DNA of 64,000 nt from Phymorhynchus buccinoides (lineage: Eukaryota > Mollusca > Gastropoda > Neogastropoda > Raphitomidae), in assembly GCA_017654935.2 (NCBI GenBank), contig CM065680.1, positions 38,513,581-38,577,580 of the forward strand, in the 5' to 3' direction. Shown here one piece after another: positions 1 through 11,182 of the stretch. Under the pieces are notes generated by a model that saw nothing but the letters and a program-made list of their open reading frames with translations, was not told where the DNA came from and did not search any database. How positions within the stretch are numbered: position 1 is the first letter of the stretch; each line of letters begins with the position of its first letter. The translations under genes were made by a program, and so were the position numbers.

Positions 1-1370
1 TGGGCTTCAACAGGAAATGACGTAAAGAAGCACGTGATTCGTTGGGAACCCTTCAGTTTGAGATCAAACTTGTAAGACTTTGGAAGTATTTCGGGGACTC
101 TCAGGCGTGTGGTGATTTGCTTGCATTGTCCATTCCCCGCTCTCAGACTCTCCACTGTATCTGTGCGTTATTGATAATAGAAACATTCGGGAAGAAAGAG
201 TGCTGATGCTAGAAGCAGAATAATAAGTACAGTATAGTATGCTTAGTGTCGTTTTATACATGGTTTTCATTTATAAATACTTTTTATAATAGTTCAAATC
301 ATATCATAGATTCTTGAGCCAAACTTCAAAAACAAGGCTTACATAGAAAAACGCATTATTTAAAAAGAAAAGCAAGAGTGACAATAAAAAAATGATTATA
401 CTGTATACAAAGAAGGTAAGCTAAAGGTCAGAGGTGAGAAAAAGTCAGTGAAAGAGAATATCGCAAAATGTTGTGGTAAATTAGTACCCTTATATGTAGG
501 CCTTCTGATGTATGCAACAATCGGTGAATATATTAATTTTTAAAAAGAAGATTATTTATTTGCGCTGCAAAAAGACCATCAATATTTTTCAAATCTATTT
601 TCACATCTACTCTGCTAATATAAATTTACCACTCACCACCCTCTTTATCCGCCTCCATTCCTTCCATCCCTCCTCCCCCTCCTCTCTCTCTCTCCTCCTC
701 TCTCTCTCTCCCCCTCTCTCTCTCCTTGTCAGTGGTTGCATGCGGCTCTAATTCCTTTAATACTTTGTGATGGTTACTTTTTGTTTTCTACATTTTGGTG
801 TCAATCAATTTAGAAAAAGCCATGGTATGTGAAGTTCTTCAATCTTACTGTAGGCTGCCCATTCCCTATTCCTACTATTTCCTTTCCCATTTGGCATTAT
901 ATTCTGCAGCGTGGAATTCTGTTCTGTCAGTATGAGACCATATCCTTGGTAGACTTCTGATTGGGGAAACTAGTGGTTTTTTACTCGTGCGTGTGTGTGT
1001 GTGTGTGTGTGGGGGGGGGGGGGGTATATATGTGTGTATGTGTATGTGTTTGTGCAACGCACGTCTGCATGGTTTGCTTCAAATGTATCATCCATTTATG
1101 ATAAGATTAGGTGCCCTAAGATTATATATCACTATCAGTATCAAACACATTCAGACTAAAAACAATACACACAGGATAAAAACTTTCCAATATTTCGACT
1201 TTATTGTCTTCTCTGGGGTCATGGATGGAATATTAGTATCTAATTATGGTTTATGTAAACTTTGATCAGAATTCGGGTTTACATTAAATGGCATTTTCAT
1301 TTGCTTTTGTTCCTTTTTTATTGTTGCCATTTTAGTCATATATGAGCATATATGTTCAGATATAGGCCAG
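1..1370. other. Non-coding stretch, no gene recognised
   Basis: No homology-bearing reading frame is visible. The interval holds a CT-rich tract near 660-730 and a (GT)n tract running into a G run near 987-1023. The short open frames here have no recognisable motif and no convincing splice context. Confidence 0.5.
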
Positions 1371-1375
1371 TTTAA

Positions 1376-1612
1376 CCCTTTCACCGCCAATGTCGCATTT
1401 TAGCAACACAATGATTTAACACCCATGTCACTAAAAAGCATCAAATCAGAGCCTGTTATCTGAAGACCCTGTTTTCTTAATTTTGGGAGGCAAGGATAGA
1501 CCTAATGTATAAATACATGTCACACAGGAATTATCAATTTTGTATATTTTTTTCTTTACCCGATCAAGTTTAATGGTATTTTTGGGGTGAAAAATGGCTG
1601 GCGGCGAAAGGG
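1376..1612. mobile_element. piggyBac-type MITE, copy 1
   Basis: The 237-bp element starts CCCTTTCACCGCCA, ends TGGCGGCGAAAGGG, and is flanked on both sides by TTAA (1372-1375, 1613-1616). The TTAA target and CCC...GGG ends are the piggyBac hallmark. There is no coding capacity. This copy lies in the opposite orientation to the other three copies in the window. Confidence 0.8.
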
Positions 1613-1903
1613 TTAATGGTGATAGATGAGTTGTATCACTAAACGTGTATGTTTAAGGATTTTTTTCAACCCTGCCATACAACCAAATTAAAAAGAACTG
1701 TAATAATACCCATTTATGAGCTGTTAGTTCATTTTATCGAAGCATATACGTTCCAGGGAGGTTTTTTTTTTAATATAAATTAAACGTATGCCTAAACAAC
1801 GCGTTTTTAGGGTGCTATTGAAATTATAATTATACTCACATTACTCAGTTGCGTATTTGTTTTAAAACAAACAACTAGCATGTATGTGGAATGTACTGAT
1901 ATA

Positions 1904-2117
1904 GGGGAAGACGGGGTAAAAAGCGCATGGGCGGGTAAGAAGCCCACCCCAATTATCTCATGAAATAAAGAAAATGTCAGTCAAATTTGCCCATGAGACG
2001 AATGCTGGACATTAACGCTCGTCTCATGGGCAAAATGAGACTGAAATTTGCTTCATTTCATGAGATAATTGGGGTGGGCTTCTTACCCGCCCATGCGCTT
2101 TTTACCCCGTCTTCCCC
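1904..2117. mobile_element. Palindromic TA-flanked MITE, copy 1
   Basis: A near-perfect inverted repeat spans the whole 214 bp, with only a short asymmetric loop near 2008-2020. The ends are GGGGAAGACGGGG and its complement, with TA at 1902-1903 and 2118-2119. Ends and TA target resemble the pogo-like element at 24806-26615. The transcript would fold into one long hairpin. The loop is inverted relative to copies 2 and 3. Confidence 0.85.
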
Positions 2118-2371
2118 TAATAGAATGAAAGTTACTTATTAATTGAATGTTTTCGTTCACTGATCAGAATTAGGCCTAGTGTATTTTGTTGCTCTGTTTG
2201 TCAAAACAAACAATTTGTTTTTTAAACGGATACAAGAGGACCGGAGTAATGTAATAAAAATAACATTTTGAAACAATTAGGGTGCAATCTTTTTTCTTTT
2301 TTTCCAAAAGTTAAACCGCTCATGTTTTGCTACTTGTCTGACGATCATACACCTTGTTCTTCTTCTTCTTA

Positions 2372-2555
2372 ATAATAATAATAATAATAATAATAATTTA
2401 ACTTATATAGCGCGATACAAATCATGTTAAAAGCAAGCTCTCGGCGCTTTACAAACATTGATAAAACCATGTAAAAATACAAATTAAAAATTAACACATT
2501 GACACACCATGTTTCATAACAATGATATAGAATAATAGTAACATTAGTTAATAAC

Positions 2556-2560
<5 letters not shown>
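2372..2560 (-). mobile_element. L2/CR1-like LINE 3' tail
   Basis: On the minus strand this reads as an AGCGC...GCGCTATATAAG type 3' end finishing in an (ATT)n tail, at 2372-2396 on the plus strand. This layout is typical of L2/CR1-like LINE ends. Only the 3' end is present, and it abuts a (GA)n microsatellite. Confidence 0.5.

Positions 2561-2618
<58 letters not shown>
2560..2618. repeat. (GA)n microsatellite with purine-rich flank
   Basis: A pure (AG)n run is followed by purine-rich sequence to about 2860, then a (GT)n/poly-G tract at 2868-2894. Confidence 0.9.
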
Positions 2619-2619
<1 letters not shown>

Positions 2620-2863
2620 AGGGAGGAGGTGGAGGTGGAGGGGTCAGGGTAAGGGGGGGTTCAGGGTTACACACAAAAAGGCGGAGACAAGTGGGCAGGG
2701 CAAACTTTGACAGGAGTAAGACGGAGAGGCAGAGAGAAAGAGAGAGGGGGGGTGGGAGGGAGAGAGAGAGACAGAGGGGAAGGGAGGGAGAGAGAGAGAG
2801 AGAGAGGACAGGTAGACAGAGCGTAAGGAAACAAAGAGAACATAATAAGAAATGCTAACTGGG

Positions 2864-2894
<31 letters not shown>

Positions 2895-3398
2895 TTGTTA
2901 GACTGTGTTGACACGTTCTACTCGTGATTATCGTTTACATTGCTAGAATTGTTAAAGGACTTTATTATATGAATTTAAAAAAATGGGTGCTAAAGATCAG
3001 TTGCCTCCGAACAATCAGCTAGGTCAGCAGGTGCTTTGCCTTTGTCTTATGTTGACGTCATTGTAAGACTTCAGATCTAGGGTTTTTACTTACACTTAAG
3101 TATACCTATGCTTATCGCACAAATCTCATGTTTTTGCGAGATCCAATGGCGGCTGAATTCAGGCGGCAAATCTGCCCCAGGAGAGCGAGTTGAAAAAGAA
3201 AAAAAAATGTGTGTGCGCACTTTATCTGGAAGAATGTAACATAAAAGGTATGTTACACTTACAGCGACAATCATAGTTTTCAGTCTATCTGAAACGTTTT
3301 AGAAATCGTTTTGGCATCTGAATAGAGGTTGTGAGATCCCTTTAATTGTTTAAAGGAGTATTGTTGCATCATGCATGGTGTTTTTTTCTGCCTTGCAG

Positions 3399-3486
3399 CG
3401 TGGACTCGGAGTTTGCCAAGCTGAGGCTAGGAGACCTGGGCATGCTGGCTACCTTAGGGGTGGGAGGATTTGGCCGCGTGGAGCTG
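3399..3486 (+). CDS. cGMP-dependent protein kinase, exon with the kinase glycine loop
   Basis: This 88-base exon is bounded by a TTGCAG acceptor and a GTGGGT donor. It encodes about 29 residues: a VDSEFAKL linker, then LGDLGMLATLGVGGFGRVEL. GVGGFGRV is the ATP-binding glycine loop, and the context matches the cGMP-dependent protein kinase (PKG/foraging) family, which phosphorylates Ser/Thr targets in response to cGMP. The first base completes a codon from the previous exon, which is not in the window. The next exon starts at 4152 and continues [16 protein letters not shown], as in the family. The intervening 665-base intron is largely a 134-base poly-C run and a 270-base (CT)n tract. The call is secure at family level; PKG1-type versus another subtype cannot be decided. 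Confidence 0.9.
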
Positions 3487-4151
<665 letters not shown>

Positions 4152-4291
4152 GTGCAGGTGAAGAACGAGGCCAACCGCACATACGCCCTGAAGATCCTGA
4201 AGAAGCACCACATCGTGGAGACCCGCCAGCAGGAGCACATCTTCAATGAGAAGAAGATCATGATCGAAGCCCGCTCAGACTTCATCGTTCG
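4152..4291 (+). CDS. cGMP-dependent protein kinase, exon with the VAIK-type lysine and helix C
   Basis: This 140-base exon has an AACAG acceptor and a GTGAGA donor. It encodes 46 residues plus two bases, beginning VQVKN and containing [26 protein letters not shown] and SDFIVR. The lysine in ALKIL is the ATP-anchoring kinase lysine, and the glutamate in the QQEHIFNEK helix is the usual helix-C partner. It joins exon 3399-3486 in phase. Expected following exons (LYRTF..., GGELW, the RDLKPEN catalytic loop) are not visible anywhere downstream in the window, so introns are very long, the exons lie in the gap, or the scaffold is misordered. Confidence 0.92.
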
Positions 4292-4383
4292 GTGAGAAAA
4301 CCCCACGAAATGGGTTGCCTAATAAGCATACCATTCCATACCTGCCCCACCTTACCCGACATTGTTCAGTCTCCTTGCATGCT

Positions 4384-4530
4384 GCAAGCAGGAGCATATC
4401 TTCAACGAGAAGAAAATCATATCAAGGCCCGCTTTGACTTCATTGTGAAAACCCCCCACCTAAATTGATTCGGCCTAAGCATACCATTCCTACCTGCCCC
4501 ACCTTCCCCTGCATCGTTTTCTTGTCTCCT
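4384..4530 (+). pseudogene. Decayed tandem copy of the PKG helix-C exon and its intron start
   Basis: From AGCAGGAGCATATCTTCAAC onward the sequence repeats the 3' half of exon 4152-4291 and roughly 90 bases of the following intron (GCATACCATTCC, CTGCCCCACCTT, TCTCCTTGCATGCTG) about 160 bases downstream. A deletion inside the ATCATGATC stretch shifts the frame, and the GGTGAG donor is changed to TGTGAA. It therefore looks like a dead tandem duplicate rather than an alternative exon. Confidence 0.8.
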
Positions 4531-4644
4531 TGCATGCTGAAAGCTTACAGTCGTTGCGCGTGTTTTTGGGGGTTTGTTTGCAACTTTTTTTCTTTGAACT
4601 ATAAGTAAGCTAAGTAGTTATCTATTCAAAAAAAGAAAGAAAAA

Positions 4645-5296
4645 GTAATGGTCAGTCACATTGTTTAGTGTTATTTGTATTGAAAGTAAAACATACTAGT
4701 AATGGTCAGTCATATTGTTTAGTGTTATTTGTGGTTGAAATTAAACATGTTAGTAATGGTCAGTCATATTGCTTAGTGTTATTTGTGGTTGAAATTAAAC
4801 ATGTTAGTAATGGTCAGTCATATTGTTTAGTGTTATTTGTGGTTGAAATTAAACATGTTAGTAATGGTCAGTCATATTGCTTAGTGTTATTTGTGGTTGA
4901 AATTAAACATGTTAGTAATGGTCAGTCATATTGTTTAGTGTTATTTGTGGTTGAAAGTTAAACATGTTAGTAATGGTCAGTCATATTGTTTAGTGTTATT
5001 TGTGGTTGAAATTAAACATGTTAGTAATGGTCAGTCATATTGTTTAGTGTTATTTGTGTTGAAAGTAAAACATGCTAGTAACGGTCAGTCATATTGCTCA
5101 GTGTTATTTGTTGTTGAAATTAAACATGTTAGTAATGGTCAGTCATATTGCTCAGTGTCATTTGTGGTTGAAAGTAAAACATGTTAGTAATGGTCAGTCA
5201 CATTGTGGTTGAAATTAAACATGTTAGTAATGGTCAGTCATATTGCTCAGTGTTATTTGTGGTTGAAATTAAACATGTTAGTAATGGTCAGTCATC
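4645..5296. repeat. 54-bp minisatellite, about 12 units, running into a gap
   Basis: A tandem unit built around TAATGGTCAGTCATATTG and GTTGAAATTAAACATG repeats every 54 bases, with a few shorter or one-base-variant units. Because 54 is a multiple of 3, long open frames appear by chance. It lies in the PKG intron and ends at a run of N, so the true array is probably longer. Confidence 0.95.
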
Positions 5297-5796
5297 NNNN
5301 NNNNNNNNNNNNNNNNNNNNNNNNNNNNNNNNNNNNNNNNNNNNNNNNNNNNNNNNNNNNNNNNNNNNNNNNNNNNNNNNNNNNNNNNNNNNNNNNNNNN
5401 NNNNNNNNNNNNNNNNNNNNNNNNNNNNNNNNNNNNNNNNNNNNNNNNNNNNNNNNNNNNNNNNNNNNNNNNNNNNNNNNNNNNNNNNNNNNNNNNNNNN
5501 NNNNNNNNNNNNNNNNNNNNNNNNNNNNNNNNNNNNNNNNNNNNNNNNNNNNNNNNNNNNNNNNNNNNNNNNNNNNNNNNNNNNNNNNNNNNNNNNNNNN
5601 NNNNNNNNNNNNNNNNNNNNNNNNNNNNNNNNNNNNNNNNNNNNNNNNNNNNNNNNNNNNNNNNNNNNNNNNNNNNNNNNNNNNNNNNNNNNNNNNNNNN
5701 NNNNNNNNNNNNNNNNNNNNNNNNNNNNNNNNNNNNNNNNNNNNNNNNNNNNNNNNNNNNNNNNNNNNNNNNNNNNNNNNNNNNNNNNNNNNNNNN
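5297..5796. other. Assembly gap (500 N)
   Basis: Exactly 500 undetermined bases, a conventional scaffold gap length, adjoin the 54-bp minisatellite. Confidence 1.
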
Positions 5797-5881
5797 CTCT
5801 TCCACATCCACTTCCCCTTTGATTTATTGTCTAACTTTCCTGGGGTCTTCCTATTTTTCCTCTCTGCAAATGATCATGCTG

Positions 5882-5920
5882 CGGTAAAGGTAAAGATGTG
5901 CCCCCCCCCCCCCCCCCCCC

Positions 5921-5958
<38 letters not shown>

Positions 5959-6210
5959 TCCATTTATCGGTTGTTTCCATGTTTTCAGTCTTGCCTTTCT
6001 TACAGCAGATTGAGTACTTCATCCTCTACTGCTTGCTATATTGAACTGTAATTTCCATCCTATTAGATAATAGCCTTTATCATGACTGTCATTAATTATT
6101 CAACAAAGATAATTAGCTAAAAAGGTTGATAAAATACAGCTCAATGTTTGGTAAGAAAGGCAAGTGTGAAAATGCGGGGAGAGCCGAGAAATGTAAGGGG
6201 AGGGGCCAGG
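5882..6210. mobile_element. Fold-back element, degenerate copy 1
   Basis: The left arm has GGTAAAGATGTGCCCCC, a C run, CATTTATCGGTTG and TTGCCTTTCTTAC. The right arm (about 6105-6210) is its complement: AAATACAGCTCAATG, GGTAAGAAAGGCAAG, GAGAAATG. It belongs to the same family as 6926-7331 and 43199-43810, but its centre has diverged and lacks TTAGGG-like tracts. Confidence 0.6.
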
Positions 6211-6654
6211 TTTGGAGTGATTGTATGACCACTTTCTCTTTTTCTATCTTCCCTTTATTCTAACACCCCCCACCCTCAGCTAATGGCAATGAAGACATGA
6301 GGGGCGGGAAACCAAAAGGGGAGGGGGTGCACTTTATTCTCTCTCATCCTGCTCCCTCCATACCCACTCTCTTTCTGTGATGACAAAATAATAATGTGAC
6401 CATGCTTCACCTTTTCACAAATAACTCCGCCGTTTCTTAACCGAATCGCCTAAAATTTGCTGTCAGGCTTGCTATGACCTGGGCAAAGCATGGCAGGAAA
6501 TTTGAACAACATCTGTTCATAAATGCGCGCGAAAAGCACCAATTTACAGTTTTGCTCACTAGGCCAAACGACATCTGTCCAAACGTGCTGTTATTAAAGG
6601 GGGGGCATGAGACCATGGTTCACAAGTGCTGGGGTGACCAGTAGGTCAGCCAGC

Positions 6655-6895
6655 TGGTTATGGGTGGGGTAGGGGGTGGGTGGGCGGAGGGATGGTGGGG
6701 AGGAGGCAGTGGAGATTACAAGGGGATGACACTACACGTATCTGTATTATTAAAAAATCGGGACTACACTGGTTTAGCACTGCCTCCAGTATTATTCCCA
6801 CAATCTTTGTATTTACAAATGCCCCACATGCTGAAAGGCCGAACTATGATTATGAAACACTCTTTCTGCGATAGGTCAAGATGTGCCCCCCACCC
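6655..6895. repeat. Dispersed repeat, copy 1 of 2
   Basis: It shares with 8825-9055 the blocks GGGATGACACTACACGTATC, TTAAAAAATCGGGACT, TTTAGCACTGCCTCC and CACAATCTTTGTATTTACAA. Both copies end in GATAGGTCAAGATGTGCC followed by a C run. No coding content was seen. Confidence 0.75.
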
Positions 6896-6925
6896 TCCCC
6901 CCCCCCCCCCCCCTGAAAAGAAAGA

Positions 6926-7331
6926 CCGGTAAAGGTAAAGATGTGCCAACCCCCCCCCCCCCTCCCTGCATTTCTCGGTTAATTCTATTTTTCCGTTTTT
7001 GCCTTTCTTACCATACATAAAGCTGTATTTTAGGAACATTTTTAGCTAATAACCTTTTTGGAATACTAACCCTAGCCCTAGCCCTAACCCTACCCCCCAC
7101 TATGTACTGCAGTACACCGCGATTTGTCACAGTTGTGGTTCGTTGCGTTTTTCCGTCTTATAGGGTGGGGGGTAGGGTTAGGTTTAGGGGTTAGGGCTAG
7201 GGTTAGTATTCCAAAAAGGTTATTAACTAAAAATGTTCCTAAAATACAGCTTTATGTATGGTAGGAAAGGCAATAACGGAAAAATAGAATTAACCGAGAT
7301 AGGCAGGGGGGGGGGGGGGGGGGGGGCACAT
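6926..7331. mobile_element. Fold-back element with TTAGGG-like arms, copy 2
   Basis: The left arm runs GTAAAGATGTGCC, C run, CATTTCTCGGTTAATTC, GCCTTTCTTACCATACAT, AAAGCTGTATTTTAGG, CCTTTTTGGAATAC, then CCCTAGCCCTAGCCCTAACC. The right arm is the reverse complement through to a G run and CACATC. The central 70 bases (near 7100-7160) are unpaired. Each arm is about 150 bp. There is no ORF, so it is probably non-autonomous. Confidence 0.8.
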
Positions 7332-7379
7332 CTTGCAGATAAGTCCCCGAGCAAGTAAATGTGGGGAGGGGGTAGGTGT

Positions 7380-7391
7380 AGGGAGGAGATA

Positions 7392-7423
<32 letters not shown>

Positions 7424-7500
7424 TGCGTGCGCGAGTGAGTGTGTGTGTGTGTATATGTATATGTGCGTGCCTGCGTGGGTGGGGGTGGTGTGTGTATGTG
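7380..7500. repeat. (GT)n-rich microsatellite block
   Basis: GT, GTGC and GTAT dinucleotide-type repeats, with no gene content. Confidence 0.8.
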
Positions 7501-7584
7501 TATGCCTATTAGCATGTGTGTGAGCGATTGTTTTGTTGTTGAATTTCTTGCTTTTTAATTTTGTTGTTGTTAAGCGCATAGAGC

Positions 7585-7690
7585 GAATATAGGGGTGGTA
7601 GAGGTAGGGGGGGGGATGTCTTCCGTACAGATAGTTCCCCCACCTTCTGGAAGTTCTGTGCTTATAACTACCTCTTATCTGTCAGTCTCT
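7585..7690 (+). repeat. Dispersed CCACCTTCTGGAAG repeat
   Basis: The core reads CTTCCGTACAGATAGTTCCC then CACCTTCTGGAAGTTCTGTG. Related copies are at 3663-3740, 23264-23370, 37300-37470 (minus) and 42040-42135 (minus). The usual neighbour is a poly-C/poly-G run and a GTGGGGATACC block. The mobility class is not clear. Confidence 0.6.
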
Positions 7691-7749
7691 TTGATTCTGC
7701 CTTTTCCCTTTGCATGCTGTTATCTACTATCGTTCTGCCTTTCCGGTCC

Positions 7750-8066
7750 ATTCTCCTGCCTTTTTTCAAGAAATACTTTCAAAAAGATTTCCTCTAGCCA
7801 AAGTCAGACATGCTGGGCCTAATTATTCTTACTTAGGTGCATAACAGCAGCATGATGCATCTACGTTCGTAATTGACAGAAATTCTCCTGCCTTTTTTCA
7901 AGAAATACTTTAAAAAAGATTTCCTTTACCCGAAGTCAGACATGCTGGGCCTAATTATTCTTACTTAAGCGCATAACAGCAGCATGATTCATCTACGTTC
8001 GTAATTGACAGAAACATGCCTGAACGATCCAAGAACAAGAACTTAGAAGACGACGACGAAGAAGAA

Positions 8067-8106
<40 letters not shown>

Positions 8107-8410
8107 GCGTGCGCGAGGTCAAAGTGAAACCCCCCCTGAAATGAAAGACCTTACACGTTTGTGATCCATTTTCTTGGAAGGTGAAATGCTGCCTTCTTCT
8201 TGGAAATGTAAAACCGAAAGTTTCACTTTCGTGTGTTTGAGACTGGCTCAAAGAAGGTCAAAGGAAAGATCTTTCACTGCCAGTCAGACATGCTGGGCCT
8301 AATTATGCTTACTTAGGCGCATAACAGCAGCATGATGCATCTACGTTCATAATTGACAGGAACATGCCTGAACGACCGAAGAAGAAGAATAACGAAGAAG
8401 AAGAAGAACT
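7750..8410. repeat. About 135-bp repeat, three copies
   Basis: Units start near 7750, 7883 and 8279. All contain GTCAGACATGCTGGGCCTAA, GCATAACAGCAGCATGAT and CTACGTTC, followed by AATTGACAG. The first two are directly tandem; the third is about 230 bases further on, separated by a (CT)n tract and unrelated sequence. Confidence 0.85.
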
Positions 8411-8469
8411 ACAACTCTCTCTCTATAGCCTGAGTCGAAAAAAAAGTGATGTTAGCAGGGGGCTAGGTG

Positions 8470-8517
8470 GGGGGGGGGGGGGGGGGGGGGTGGGTGGGGT
8501 GTGGGGGGGTGGGGTGT

Positions 8518-8554
<37 letters not shown>

Positions 8555-8555
8555 C
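8470..8555. repeat. Poly-G tract with GTGGGGT interruptions
   Basis: The sequence is almost entirely G on the plus strand, with scattered T. G-quadruplex formation is plausible. Confidence 0.9.
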
Positions 8556-8824
8556 GCGTGCGCGCGGTCAAAGTTTAAATCATGATCAAACACTTTCTGG
8601 TATAGGTCAAGATGTGCCAACCCCCTACATTTCTCGGTTAATCTCTCTGTCTCTCTCTCTCTGTCTGTGTCTGTCTCTGTGCCTGCTCCGCGGGCGGAGG
8701 ACGTTAAACAAATGTTCACTCATCCAACCGGAACAGCAGTTGTCCTCTTTGCTCTTTGTCTGTCTTTCTGTCTCGCTAGGTACTTCTTCGAATTTGGAAG
8801 GTAGATGACGGGGACGGTGACGAT

Positions 8825-9055
8825 CCCTGTGCCAAACCGGTGGGGTGGTGGGGGGTGGGGGGATGGTGGGGGGGGTGGGGGGGGCAGTGGCGATTACACC
8901 GGGATGAGACTACACGTATCTGTATTATTAAAAAATCGGGACTTTACTGGTTTAGCACTGCCTCCGGGCATTGCCTCCTGTATTGTTCCCACAATCTTTG
9001 TATTTACAAATGATTATGAAACACTAGCACTCTTTCTGCGATAGGTCAAGATGTG
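8825..9055. repeat. Dispersed repeat, copy 2 of 2
   Basis: Homologous to 6655-6895, sharing the ACACGTATCTGTATTATTAA and TTTAGCACTGCCTCC blocks. It is followed by CT-rich sequence (9105-9255) and a G-rich tract (9285-9450). Confidence 0.75.
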
Positions 9056-9479
9056 CCCACCCACCCTACATTTCAGGGGGGGGGGGCAGGGGGGCGCGCA
9101 TCGCTGTCTGTCTGTCTCTCTCTCTCTGTATTTGTCTGTCTGTCTCTCTCTCTGTCTCATGTCTCTGTATGTGTATGTGTCTCTCTCTCTCTGTCTGTCT
9201 GTCTCTCTCTGTTGTCTGTCTCTCTCTCTTTCTTTCTCTCTCTCTCTGTCTGTCTGTCTGCCTCTGTGCCTGCTCCAGACGGAGGACGGGGGCTGGAGGG
9301 GGGAGTGGGGCTGGAGGGGGACAGGTGGGGGGAGGGGGGCTGGTGAGGGGAGGGGGGCTGATGGAGGGGATGGTGGGGGGTGTTGGGGGTGTTCAAGGGG
9401 GGATGGGGGGGACGGGGATGGTTGGGGGTGGGGTACAGTGGGGGGTGTTCATGGAGAAGAATTAATGCTTTTTTTGTTT

Positions 9480-10193
9480 TAGTTGTGGGTCCCCAGATTT
9501 ATTAAAACGGAGCTACAATGGTTGAACCACAGATTAAGAACCTCTCTGGTTTAACTAAGTAGGCTTTCAGTTCGTTTTTCTTTTTAGTCCTTTGCCGATC
9601 TACGATCGCAAAGGAGTATGTTTTCGTTCAGGTTTGTTTCCTTTTTTTGTTTGTTTGTTTGTTCTTCTTTTCTGTCTGTCCCAAGGATCTCCCGAACCGC
9701 TTGACCGAATCGCTTCAAATTTTGTGTGGTTGTGTCCCCATGAGAGGAAGGCATCCGCGCAAAACTTTTTGCCGCCCTGACCTTGACCGCTTCACCAAAT
9801 CGTTTCCAATGTTGTGTGGTGGCGTGTCACCATGAGAGGAAGGCATCCGCGCATAAATTATTGCCGTTGTGACCTTCACCTTGGTGTATGACCTTGAAAA
9901 CCGAAAATATTTATGGGGCTATAACGTCCACACCGTTGGTCTTAGGGACTTCAAACTTGGCATGTAGGTACTTTGGCTTACGGTTTTTCTGATGATTGCA
10001 TACCGATCAAGGTCACGGTCAAGGTCATGGAGATCGGTAGGCCTTGAAAGTAGTAGGGGTCTAAAAATTGGGTTTTCAGCCACAAAAATAAAAATATAAT
10101 ATTTCACGGACCCAACGAAACTGGTACTCAGAGTTACCAGTACTTGGCGTTACCTGTACTAGGCGTTACCAGTACGGGGCGTTGCGCTAGTAT
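9480..10193. repeat. Long dispersed repeat family C, copy 1
   Basis: Shares with 20690-21640 the blocks ACAATGGTTGAACCACAGAT, GATCTCCCGAACCGCTTGAC, CCATGAGAGGAAGGCATCCG and ACCTTGAAAACCGAAAAT. It ends in a short array of TACTNGGCGTTACC-type units (10110-10193). No ORF with a recognisable domain is present. It is probably a non-autonomous or decayed transposon. Confidence 0.75.
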
Positions 10194-10366
10194 ATATTAT
10201 ATCCCTCTCTTGTTCTGTCTCTCTCTCATTCACACACACACACACACTACATATTTACAAGAGAGAGAGTGGAACAGAGAGACAGAGACTGAAAGAGAGA
10301 GTCTGAGGGATATATAAAATGTGTTTTCACCATGCATATCCACATGCTCTGTCGGTCTGTCGCTGT

Positions 10367-10370
<4 letters not shown>

Positions 10371-10419
<49 letters not shown>
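10371..10419. repeat. (CT)n microsatellite
   Basis: A pure CT dinucleotide run. The 10440-10980 interval after it shows no recognisable feature. Confidence 0.9.
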
Positions 10420-10422
<3 letters not shown>

Positions 10423-10979
10423 AACATCACCTCTTCAATTTTCTTGTCATTTTCTGGTTGTTAGTGCAGTTCAGAACTGTTTCATTTCAGTATAAGCTTT
10501 GTTTGCCTTGTACACACTCGAAACACATTTTGCAAGTAAAGAGGAGAGGGACCAGTGGCCCACGGCTGCAAATGCATGATTTTCTTGCTTTCCTCGATTC
10601 TTGGATAGGTAAATCAAGCACACTGTCTGGCCCCAGCACCTAACACATGGGGTAAGATAAAAACTATAACCAAACAAATTAGGCTTTCCAACATGACTTG
10701 ACATTTTCACAAAATAAACAACAAAATGCAGAGGGTGACTCACTTGTGCTTCAGTTGACAGAGAACACGTTCCTGTTGTAGGCAAAGTCAAAGTCTCCCC
10801 TTCTTTAAAACACACTGATATGAATGCTTGCTGGTCAGAAATAATAATCCTGATACTGTTCCACACTGTAATTATCTCTATATGTATTTATCCATTGAAG
10901 TTTTGCACATCCACTTCTTGATCTACCACAGCAGCCATTTTGGTTTGCTTAACTGTAAGCTTTGTGATTTAGAGGTACA

Positions 10980-10980
<1 letters not shown>

Positions 10981-11016
<36 letters not shown>
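10981..11016. repeat. Poly-G run
   Basis: A homopolymer of about 36 G. The region 11017-11180 after it shows no gene. Confidence 0.95.
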
Positions 11017-11019
<3 letters not shown>

Positions 11020-11182
11020 CGCTAAAGTTGGTATGCTAACTAGGGTTGAATTAGCATTTAGCTAGTGGAAATTTGCCCCATGCAACGATGGTTAACTTTA
11101 GCTGTATAGTTATTAACCCCACATCTAGCTGATATTTAGGGGATTTAACCTACTAACCAGCGCTGACTGTGATGAGAACCAG

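Noticed and set aside
4668..5187. Repeated frame SNGQSYCLVLFVVEIKHV as a possible repeat protein
   Set aside because: It is a 54-bp minisatellite inside a kinase intron, and some units change length and break the frame.
5278..5822. Open frames spanning N runs (also 32280-32939)
   Set aside because: They consist of undetermined bases and carry no information.
7060..7200. Telomere or chromosome end
   Set aside because: The TTAGGG-like tracts are short, degenerate, in both orientations and confined to fold-back elements.
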